Shown here: positions 33,801 to 45,800 of the stretch, piece by piece | Numbering within the stretch: the stretch's first letter is position 1 | Layout: the number at the start of each line of letters is the position of its first letter | Source of the DNA: Syngnathus acus | Lineage: Eukaryota; Chordata; Actinopteri; Syngnathiformes; Syngnathidae | DNA: 64,000 nt | Assembly (NCBI RefSeq): GCF_901709675.1 | Contig: NC_051108.1 | Coordinates: 4,684,631 to 4,748,630, forward strand | Reading direction: 5' to 3' | The notes under the pieces: generated by a model | Seen by the model: only the letters and a program-made list of their open reading frames with translations | Databases searched by the model: none | Told to the model about the DNA's origin: nothing | Position numbers and translations under genes: made by a program

Positions 33801-36800
33801 GAAGGATTTCAAAAATCTGTTTATTTGATCACAATCCTGTCATATCCCAACTTGGAGCATGTTGTCATCCGACAAAATGGCCCTGGAATGTCCTGTTAGA
33901 GTCATCTGGGTTAGCTGAGTTGATCATAACGTAGCATTGGCCTCCACATGGTTAGTCACCACCCATACCTTCCTCCTCCTTCTCCTTTGGTGACTCCTTG
34001 GAGCTGGGATTCGCTACAAGTTATCTGAGGAATGTCCTTGCCAGCCCAGGAGAGGACAGGACTTAATGTTGCTCTTTCACAGGCCAGCAAATCTCACACA
34101 GAGAGGCCTTGTTTTAGCCAATATGTGGCCAGGGCTACTTTGGCCGTTAGTCTTTTAAACCCCTAAATTGATATGTCTGCTTGCTTAAAGACTCTTTTTG
34201 TTGTAAGTTTTCTTTTGTAGTACACTCAGAATGTGTCTAATGTACACCACTCGATGCTCAATTTATTAGGTGGCCTTGCACATTCAAATAGAATCACAAT
34301 TGGAATTCTGCTGTTGAAAAGTATGTTTAGTCTTAAAATATGTTATTAAAATTGTGATGGTAGTTGCTGTTTTACCGCAATGGCTTTTTTTTTTTCTAGA
34401 CTGATAATGTGAGGACAAGCACATTCCAAAGCGTTATCACATGTACAAGACAATCTTTTCAAATATCTTTTGTCAACCATGTTTGTATAAAGTAGAAGTC
34501 TTTTAAAGAAATTAAATTCACTCGTCTTAATGGCTGTCAAAGTATAGATTAAAAATCACAGTAATTGACATTCGAACAACCCAAACCATTTTGTGACAAT
34601 TCAAAAGAAATTTACATGAAAATGAGTACTAACATAAATCAGGCTGAGCTGAAAGTTAGTTCAATCTAATCTTGTTTTCTTTCAATTGAGATCTAATCTT
34701 TTCTGTCTCTTCCTTTTTGTCTTTCAGGAATCAGCCAAAGGTTAGTATTAAATCAAAATATGTCCCCTTTCAATAACTAAGTAGCTGTGAAAACGTTAAT
34801 CCCTTCCGTGACGTTGTGTTTTCCCTCAGGTTTTTGCTTATGATCACTGTTTCTGGTCCATGGACGAATCCCAGAGAGACAAGTTTGCAGGTTTGCTTTT
34901 TATCAGTTCTGTTTTTAGCTCGAGCGCCTGGTGACTCATTTCTTATACTTATCTCATCACAGAATGTTGGCTGAGCTCTGAACTATTTATGGAGTGAGGG
35001 AAAAGAAATGCACTGTTTTACTGCTAGGATGTAGTCACGTGGTTAACTGCAAAAAATAAAGGGTAGAAAATGCACCATTTCTATTCTCAGCTGTCTTTGT
35101 ATCATCAGGTCACAAAAGTTTCAGACAAATTCTCTGGAAAACATACATGATAATCTTTGTTGTGAGCGCTCCCCCCTCGTTACCTTTGAAATTCGAAGTT
35201 TGTATTGTCTTATACGAAATACAAGTGACGATTTTCCATGTTATTTGTTTCCTTACGTGCTTACAGGTCAAGAAGTAGTGTTCCAGTGCCTTGGGGAGAG
35301 TTTGCTAGACAATGCCTTTATGGGTTACAACGCTTGCATCTTTGCTTATGGGCAAACAGGTAAGTACTTTATAACCCCATGAGCCAAATTTGGGATTCAT
35401 ATTGGGTTTTTTTTCTTAGATGAGGAAAAATGCAATTAAAGGTAGGTTAGGGTATTTCCTTAAAATGTAAAGGAGAGTATGTAAAATGTGCTAAATAAAC
35501 CAAAAAGTATCTCACTTGGTCGAACTTTATGATGATGATAGAACTTTATTCATCCCACAGCGGTGACATTTACTTGTCACAGCAACGTACAAGAGTGCAA
35601 GAATACAAGTGCCAAATTTAAAAAAGGATAAATAGCAAATAATAAATAAATTGGCTATTAGAATTGATCCAGAGACAATTATTGTGTTGATAGTGGTAGA
35701 GGTTTTACTGGAGTGTAATATCACTCCTGTAGGTTATTTTTGTATCACTACTGCCTTTCTGTGCTGTCAGACTGGACGAGTGGTCTCTTATCATACTGAA
35801 GCATGGTTCGACACATTTCCCCATTTCTCAGCCAGCAACCGCACTAAAGCAATGTTTTGTTTCATTTCAAATAACTAGTCCACAGTGTGTAGCAATTATA
35901 TGTGCCCATCCGATGTATAATCGTCCAATATTACAAGTGGCTGTCATCAAGCATGCTTGAGCACAGCAAAGATAGCCAAGTCTAACACTGGTTCACTGGG
36001 CACACAGCAGCAGAAGCAATTCTGGCTTTTAACTGCATCTGAGAGTGCATTCAAATGGCAAAATCAAATACCTTACTCCAGCTCCACCACGGTGCTCTAT
36101 TCATACTGCACATGGCTGTAACTGCCGTTAAATGTATCTTCAGAAATGACTTTGCAGGCAACTATAGAAGTATGTAGTCAATTTCAATATAAAAAAAAAA
36201 AAAAACATCCAAGTAAAATGCTGAAAAGACAAGTATAAAACATTTTCCTTACATTCCAAATGTGGACTGTGACACTAACTGTGTACGTTCAGGCTCCGGC
36301 AAGTCTTACACCATGATGGGCTCAGCAGAGCAGCCTGGTCTGATCCCTCGCCTCTGCAGCTCCTTGTTCTCCAGGACCATGCAGGAGGCTCGAGAGGGAG
36401 AGAGCTTCACTGTGGAAGTCTCCTACATGGAGATTTACAATGAGAAAGTCCGAGACCTGCTCGACCCTAAAGGGTGAGGAAAACCAATGACTCCTGTACA
36501 GTACTTGAACACCACATCTTTTCTCTCAAATATATTACGTGTGTGTGTCACACATGGGTCACTTAAGGTAGTGTTGTATTGTATTTGGAAAGGCGCACCT
36601 TTCAATAATACTATTATTTGTATTTGTAGAAACCGTCAAGCACTAAGGGTAAGGGAGCACAACGTTTTAGGACCTTACGTTGATGGGCTGTCACGTCTGG
36701 CTGTGGCTAGCTACAAGGTAAAGCAGCGGTTAGCAAGTGTGGTTTCCTTTTAGATCATTTTATTATCATGAGAAGATTGTTTCTCTGAAGACGTACTAAA

Positions 36801-39800
36801 ACAGTCATCGTTGTTTGTCTTGATTTTGGCAGGACGTTGAATCTCTGATGTCAGAGGGAAATAAATCTCGCACTGTGGCCTCCACAAACATGAATGAAGA
36901 GAGCAGCCGATCTCATGCTGTGTTTAACATCATACTCACTCATACTCTAATGGACCTACAATCGGGGGTGAGACGCAGACACTCAGCAAAACCAACCAAC
37001 AAGTCAAACTTCCTCAGCACTTCCTCCATTTCACTTTGGCCATGAATATACGTAGATGCTCATTTCTGACGATCCAGTATTGCGCAAAAGTTTGGTTCTC
37101 TTTTTCAAATGCTTGAATATTTTAACAGTGCATTGTAACTGGTTTGTTTCCCTGTGCTGTTGTGTATTAGACACGTGGAGAGAAGGTAAGCAAGCTCAGT
37201 CTCGTGGACCTGGCAGGAAGTGAGCGTGCAGCAAAGACTGGGGCAGCTGGTGAAAGGCTGAAAGAAGGCAGCAACATTAACAAGTGAGAGAACTGCAACA
37301 GCAGTGCTACTTATACTCCTATCTTAAATGGGAGGGAATGATCTCATTCGCTTTTGAATTAAAACCTTCTCTGAAATTTATTCAGTCAAGCTTCGTTTGA
37401 TTGGCTTCAAATTTCCCATTTTCTTCAAATGTTCAAATATTTTCATGCAGTGACCCTCTCTCCCTTCTGTCTCCTTCCAGATCTCTTAGCACATTGGGTT
37501 TGGTGATCTCAGCCTTGGCGGATCAAGGTGCAGGAAGGAACAGGAGCAAGTTTGTTCCCTACAGGGACTCTGTGCTCACCTGGCTGCTCAAGGTATTTAG
37601 AGAAAAATCACAGACAAATTCTTTACTTATTTTAATGTTCAGATGGGAATTTTTCTCTAAACAAAATGTGCCATAATATAACAGATTTTTACTGCATGTG
37701 CATTTGGTTTTGTCTGTGTTTTAATTTTTTGCTTCTCTACTTGAAAATGTAGTTTGTTGCAGTTCCATATTTGATTCATAAATGTTGCTACTGGCGTTGA
37801 TGATGCGGTGTCTGTAACTGCAGGACAGTTTGGGGGGGAACAGCCGCACAGCCATGGTGGCCACGATCAGCCCAGCAGCAGACAATTATGACGAGACTCT
37901 GTCCACCCTGCGTTATGCTGACCGGGCCAAAAGCATTGTCAACCACGCTGTGGTCAACGAAGACCCCAATGCCAGAATAATCAGGGAGCTGCGAGAGGAA
38001 GTAGAGAAACTGAAGGAGCAGCTTACAGAGGCCGAGGTTTTATTGCTGTTTGACTTAAGTTTAATTGAAAACAAACCATTTGGTAACTAACTACAGTGTT
38101 TTGTGAATGACTGTAATGAAATGTACACACATGGACAAAATTAGTGGCATCCTTCCATCAGCGAGAATTTTCCAAAACACACATTGACACACATTATGAA
38201 ACATTAGTTAAATTTCAAGGCATTCAGGAGCTAAATGTGCTGCTCAGTGTTAGAAAGCTTTTTTGGAGTCGAATAGCAGAATTTTGGGACTACACCTAAA
38301 CTGGTTTTTTTTTGTTTTGTTTTTTTAAGCCTTGACCTAATTCCAGAAGGAGCACAAACATGCTCTAGTTGTCTCAGGTTTGTCTTAAGTGAAAGCACTT
38401 AAGACAAACCATAGACAACTGGCGCAGATTGTTCAGTACCTCTTCATAAGTGCTCAAGTCTTGGTGAAAAGTACAGCGATTGCGTGATTGCTCTGAAATA
38501 TTATGCATCAAAATATAAATGAGGCAGACGTGCTAAATTATGATTTCTTTTTTATTTTGTTTTTTATTTTATTTATCCTGCTAATAATTTTGTTTGTGTG
38601 TATATACAGCATCTTGATTTTTTTCCCCCCTTAACAGACTACAATCAGAAAAACGAATTAACATGAAATCAAATGATGATGCTTTCAGTCTATGAAGGCC
38701 CCTGAGCTGAAGGAGCGGCTGGAGGAGTCCGAGAAACTAATCCAAGAGATGACGGTGACTTGGGAGGAGAAACTCAGGAAAACCGAGTCTATTGCACAAG
38801 TATGCTCTCGTTGCACAAGAAATAGGAATTTGTATAATTCTGGCATTAATAAATATTTTCTTCTGTAGGAGCGTCAGAGGCAGCTGGAGAGTTTGGGTAT
38901 TTCCCTGCAGTCGTCTGGCATCAGAGTAGTGGATGACAAGTGCTTCCTGGTCAACTTGAATGCTGACCCTGCCCTCAATGAACTGCTCGTCTACTATCTA
39001 AAGGTGCTGGACACACGCAGACACATACATATAACATATAACCCTGAATAATATGTATTTCTTGTTTGCTACACACTATGTAGGAGCACACGCGTGTGGG
39101 CTCATCCAACTCACAGGACATCCAGCTGTGTGGGATGGCCATCCAAGCCGAGCACTGCATCATCGATATCACCCAAAACGACGGTGTGGTGCTCACACCT
39201 CACCGTAATGCTCGGTATGTAATAGGGTATATTTTTAGAATAGGTTATTCTATTGATTATTCCATTGATTGATTTAATAATCGGATATAGTTTTAATGGC
39301 ATTTAAGTGTTTAAGGAACAGTGTTTATAAAGTGTTTATTTATTTACAGCTTGTTTAATTGATTTTATTATTCTCTGAATGTTGTTTTTATGTTGGCCAA
39401 TACCTCATTTTTTACTTCCTGATTTTTTTATTGTTTACAGGAAACATGAAATGTTTTGTTTAATAAGTTCGAAGGGGTGGGTCTGTTGAGTAAAATTAGT
39501 CAAGTACTCTTTTGTGAACTACCTATTTACTCTGAATTTTGCCATTTTATAACATTTTTGGTGATGTCAACTGACTGTACATGGATCCGTAAATTAAATT
39601 GACAAGTGTAATTTTGCGACTTAATGATGAAGCGCTGTTTCAGCAAGTGAAGAATCCGCCAGCGGCAACTTCAAATAACCCCAATTGTTGTGCCAGGCGT
39701 TAATAGTGCGAAAGAGATGATTAAAACGTGATAGTTGATAAAGTTCTCTCTCCTGAAGGACATGGGTGAATGGCACCATGGTCACTGGTCCAGTGCACCT

Positions 39801-42800
39801 TCATCACGGAGACCGGATCTTGTGGGGAAACAACCATTTCTTCAGGTTTGTTTAAAATAATTTATTTACTTTACAAATGTAATCATTACTTTTTATGCTT
39901 TATCTTCCTCTTGTTTTTTTACCTGCTCACATCCACTTTGCACTCCAACAGGATCAATCTACCCAAGCATTTGGTCCATGCCGGGGGTGAGGAGGAGGAG
40001 GAGGGAAGAGCTAAGATAAAAACCTACTTAAGTACGGAGCAACTGGAGGTGGACCTTGATGCATCCAGCGATGTTTCTAGTGAAGTGGGCTTTGAATTTG
40101 CTCAAGCTGAAGTCATGATGAAAGGAATGGCCATTAACGGTGAGTGACATGGCTCGGCTTCTCGTTAGATTTGGATCAGCATGAAACCACTACATCAAAC
40201 TAAATACAACCTTTCTATTTATCAATATTTATCATTTTAATTTATTATAACAGACAGCCAACAGTAACTTAATTAGACTGAAGCTTCAATGTGCACTATA
40301 CTGTACTCTGAATATAGCAATTGCAGTATCTGACTTTTACATTGTACATTAAGTTATTGATAATGTCCTCAACTTTGTTTGTACCTTCTCAGACCCCTTG
40401 CAGTCAGTATTACAGACCCTTGAGAGGCAACATGAGGAAGAGAAACGCTGCGCCCTGGAGCGGCAGAGGCAAATGTACGAACAGGAGCTGCAGCAGCTTC
40501 GTCTGCGGCTCAACCCAGAGAAATCGCCCCATCTCCTCGACTTGTCGGGCTTACCAAATAGTACTGCTGCCACTGGAACATCTCTAGTCCCCCACAAACG
40601 TATGAGGCGCTGGAGTGAAGACAGGTGAGAGCAGCTCAATGTGGATTTATTTTATTTTTTTATTATTCATTTTGAATATTAATTGAATCAAATCCACAAA
40701 CATTGTATGCTTTGGTCATCAAGAGAGGCTATGATTACTCGAAGCCTTCGACGTCTAAAGGAGCAGATCGTTCGTGCCAACCTTCTAGCTCAGGAGGCCT
40801 GCTTTATTGCAGAGGAACTGAACAAAAGGACAGAGTACCTAGTGACTTTGCAGATACCAGCTGCCAATCTGGATGCCAACAGGAAGGTATGATCATTTAA
40901 TTTGTTACTTGTTAAGAAATATGTCCAAAATGGCCGTAAAATGTGGTGGTGCATCATAGACCAACATTAATTATTATTATTATTTTTTTTAATAGCGTGA
41001 TGTGGTGCTGAGTGAGCCGGCCATTCAGGTTCGCCGTAAAGGGAGAGGGAAGCAGATCTGGGCAATGGAGAAGATGGAAAACAGGCTGGTGGATATGAGG
41101 GATCTTTACCAAGAATGGAAAGACTTTGATGAAGACAACCCTGTGAGTCAGAAGAGTGAATCCACGGTGGTTAGACGCACAGTACACATTGAAAGCGACA
41201 GCATTAGTTCAAGAGGCTCAGTGAATCTCACTCTTGCGGTTCAAGTCCATGTAAAGTCAAAATGGAAAATGTAATTTTACTCACTGCGGAAAAGTGTTGT
41301 TTAAAAAAAATAACATCAACTTTCTTTTTTTTTTTAACACAGGTGATGCGGTCTTATTTCAAACGAGCCGACCCATTTTTTGATGAGCAGGAAAACCACA
41401 GTCTGATTGGAGTGGCCAATGTTTTCCTGGCATGCCTGTTCTATGATGTAAAACTGCAGTATGCAGTTCCCATCATCAACCAGAAGGGAGAGGTAGGACA
41501 CTCCTGATTGTGTTTTCTTATTTTCCAGGCAGACATTTAAATCTGTTGCCAAAAACAAGAACTACAATATGTTACGTCTGTCCTTCAGGTGGCGGGCCGA
41601 CTACATGTGGAGGTATGGCGAGAAATAGAAAGCTCAGAGGCAGAAGGTTCAATACAAAGTAGCACTGATGGAGATGCACAAGAGCGTAAACTGAACTGTG
41701 TGGTGAGAACTTGAGAACTCTCTCACGTGGTGAGAGGTGTGTCTTGATGCAATTTGTTTGGAATGACCAAATGAATAAACATCCTTTTGTCTCCTCAGGT
41801 GAAAGTCCTTCAGGCTACCGGTCTTCCTCGTCACCTGTCTAACTTCGTCTTCTGCCAGTATCACTTTTGTGGACAGACAGAGCCAATGTTCATTCCTCCG
41901 GAATTAGGGCGGGCCCCCTCACCCTCTGCTTCCAAAGACCCTCAGTGCACCGTTATTTTTGACAGCTCCAAGGTGACTAAAGTGAAGCCTAAATCAAAAC
42001 TGGAGTATTATGAAATGGTTAATTTAAACTTTGTTTTGATTGTTTTTTTTTAGGAATTTTCAGTGCCAGTGTCAGAGGACTTTTTGGAGTATTTGTCTGA
42101 GGGTGCAGTGGCTATCGGAGTGTATGGTCACAAACAGGACAGCCATCGGAGGAACTTGGCACTGTGGGACCTTGGTGTAATTCAAGCCAAAACCCGTTCA
42201 CTCAGAGAGAGGTTTACAAGCGCACCATTATTACTTTCATTAAGAAATTACTTTGAGAAGTCCAAAATTCAGGAAAGGGATTACACTTGACAGTCATTTT
42301 AGTTTTCATATACCTACACACTTCTCATGTTGAAGTAGAAAATGGATGGAGGATTACATTTATTAGAAATGTTTTTTTTAGTTTTTCCCCATTTGCCCCC
42401 ATCTTGGCAGGTGGAGCGAGGTGACTCGGCGAGTGGAGCTGTGGGTGCAGCTCATGGAGCTAAATGATGCAGGGCAGTTCACACCCGTCGAAATTCTTCC
42501 TGCAAAAGACGTAAGGACTGGAGGAATTTTTCAACTTAGGCAGGTGTGTATTGTTTGAAAAGGTTCGTTTCGGTGTCATAGTGGTCTGAAAAATCCATCT
42601 CAGACATGTCTTTAATGCTCACTATGCCAAAACGACTCTTGTGAAACCTTGCCATTCAGGGCCAGTCTCGCCGAGTCCAGGTGGAGTTGCACTCCGTGCC
42701 AGACTCTGGCACAATGCCACTTATCTCCATCTCTATCCTCTCTGTGTCCATTGGAGACGTCAAGGTCCAAAATACACCGAAAGGCAGGGACTCGATGCTG

Positions 42801-45800
42801 GTAAGGGAAGATGATCATTTTAATAGCACACTATTAGCATTATTTTAGGAAGAGGGCAACTGAGTTGATCTTTAGTGATATGCCAACCAACGTCCCTACC
42901 ATCTGCACGTCCACTGTTCATTATTTATATTTAAGAATTGATCTAAAAATATGTATTTTCAGGCTAGGGATGAAGAAATGGACAGTTACCAAGTAAGTGC
43001 TCAAGGTTTGCTCTTATTATAACACATTAGCTAATGTTTTTGGCTAACCCATGAAAGTTTTTCTTGGTGAGCAGAACATCAAAAAGGCTATTTCTGATGT
43101 GTTTTTGTGAAGGAAGAGGATTTGGAAAGAATGCGGGAACAGTGGCTGGCCACACTCACTCAGCGTCAGGAGTATCTAGACCAGCAGTTGCAGAAGATCG
43201 TGTCCAAACAAGGTACTCGTGTAGTAAAACACTCCTTTGTTTTATAGAAGAGTGAATCTTCCCACTTCTACTACCAGTGAGCAGCACATCAACTTTTTTT
43301 GGTTGTAATTTTAATTGACAAGACATTTCAAGTCACTGGGAGAAACACTCACATTATCTCCGCTCTTTCATTACCAAACAGTGATTTCTCTTGTGTATGT
43401 GCATACAGATAAGTCAGAAGACGATTTAGAAAGGGAGTCTCAGCTGCTGGAGTGCCGTCTGACACTCACCGAAGAACGCAATGCCGTTTTGGTGCCGTCA
43501 GCTGGCAGTGGCATTCCTGGAGCACCAGTTGAAAGGTGTGTGTGTCCTATCGGTGGTATATTCAATGCAACCAAACAATGATACTTTTCTCTTATAGAGT
43601 TCCTGTACCAGGAATGGAAACACACATTCCTGTCCTGTTTCTGGATCTCAGTGGTTGGTGTCTTTAAATCTTTCAACAACATTGTCGTTCACTGAATTAA
43701 TAGTGAATTCACTTCTTTAATGGTTTGGTCTGTAGCTGATGATTTCCAGTCGAACCTTTCTGCCCCTCTCGCCGGGGGTGTCGATGCATATCTTGCTGGG
43801 GAATATGAAGATGACTTCTTTGACCTTCACATTGTCAAACACGACGATTCAGAAGTAAGGTGACATGCAGCAGTTCAGTTCTGTTTTTTCAGTGTGATCG
43901 AAGAGTAGTAAATTACAAAGGGGGTTAATTAATATTTGATAAAAGCATTTATACATTTTCTCTGCTGTGTGGTCTAGGTAAAGGTGGAGGCATCCTGGGA
44001 TTCAACAGTACACGATTGCCCTGAGCTCAGCCGTGTGGCATCTGGTGAGCAGAGGGTCTACCTCACGATCCGTGTCGTGGTTGAGTTGAGCCACCCTGCC
44101 CACATGCAGCTGATTCTGAGGAAACGCATTTGTGTCAACGTCACTGGGAAAAAGGTAAGCGCTTTTTTTTTTGTTTTTTTGTTTGTCAGCAGATTTACAT
44201 CAACCTTTCTAATTTAAGGACTTGGGTAGAACCCTTATTCACTGTGTTTGTGTTGGTGATGTAGGGTTTTGCTCAGAGCCTTCTGAAGAGGATGTCCCAG
44301 CGCAGCACCATCCCAGGATGTGGCGTCACCTTTGAAATTGTCTCAAACATACCAGGAGTAAGTGTCTGCATTATAGCATTTTATATAGAGCCAGAATATT
44401 CTTCCCTCAAAATCTACAAAAAGTACATAACTTAATTGTAAAATAAATAAATACATTTTTTTTTTTTTTACTTTGGCGACCCAAGTACACTCTGTTTTTT
44501 CTATTACTACCTGAGAAAATTAAAATGCATGCTATGTATTAACTAATGAGAGCTGATAACGTATTTATATTCACAAATAATACTGAACCTGGAGATACTT
44601 CCCTTAAATATTACTTTTCCCTTTTACTGATTTGTACCTTTGCTCCCTCAGGATTTCCACGGGCCAGAAGACCGAGAGATGCTGGCCCGATTAGCCGCTA
44701 GCACAGATGATGACCAGTCAGGCGACAGTGAGGCAGCTATTGAGAAATACCTGCGTAGCGTCCTGGCTGTGGAGAACATCCTCACTCTCGACAGACTGCG
44801 ACAGGTTGTGGCGTGGAGAGAATACACAGCGTATAAATGGACTGCCCCACCTAACTTAACGTTTATGCGTAGGAAGTAACAGTGAGGGAGCAACTAGCAC
44901 TCAGAGGGAAAGTTCCCAGACGCTGCCTCAGCTCGCCAAACGTCAACCGGGTAAGTGAGGCATCTCTGAGTAACTAACATCTTAATGGCCCTCTTGTGGT
45001 TCTCCTCACCCCTGGCCTTAACCACTGTCACTAACTCTACCACGTGCTGCGTCTTCAATTCTCCACCCAGCTCTCAGTCGGCAATCTGGATGTGTTCTCT
45101 TCAACTCATAAACTCTGTGACTTCAAGGTGAGAAGCATTGTACTTCAGCTTCACCTTGTATTTTTGTTGTTCTTGAAAGGCTTCCGCATTGGAATTTCTC
45201 TTACTTGCTCGCAATGTTTTCAATAAGCTTTACACTAACAGGGTTTTAGAGCTAATCACAAATCAGCGACTTACTGATAACCAATCATTAATTTGAACAA
45301 AAGATTGATCCGATCGATTTCAACAAGTTGTTAATTTACTATACAGTTGATCTGGTGAGTAATTTGTGACTGGCCCGACCCACAAATAGCCAAAATCGAA
45401 TTATTATTGACACCCATTGAAATGCATTGGGAAAAATAAAAGCTTAAATCTCCTCAACACACTGATAAACATTCAATGCACAGAAAATGTAAGTCTCCCC
45501 CCCAAAAATCCCCAAAATTATTTTTAAAAAATTGGGGAAAAAAGTGAAACTGGTTCAAATCTGATTAGTTATGATAAGAAAACTTGGATTAATGATCGCA
45601 GCACAGAACATCCCTGCAGTGAAGGAGATCCTGTTTGCTGTAAAGTCTTATTTCTGAATCCAATCAATTATGATGACATTACAACCAATTGCAGATTTAT
45701 AAGTCTAGTTTTTAATACCTTAAATGCTATGATAGTGAGACAGGTCCTTTTCTTTTAAAATATCTTGGTATCAGCACAATATTGAGCAAGGGTAGCCAAT

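Noticed and set aside
42485-42520. Possible exon end at GCAAAAGAC|GTAAGG in kif13b
   Set aside because: Reading through gives [13 protein letters not shown], which matches human [14 protein letters not shown]. The true donor is at 42543.
44805-44879. Read-through of kif13b exon 33 giving a stop after TFMRRK
   Set aside because: The donor at 44804 and acceptor at 44872 restore EVTVREQL, which matches human KIF13B EVAVKEQL. The read-through is intron.
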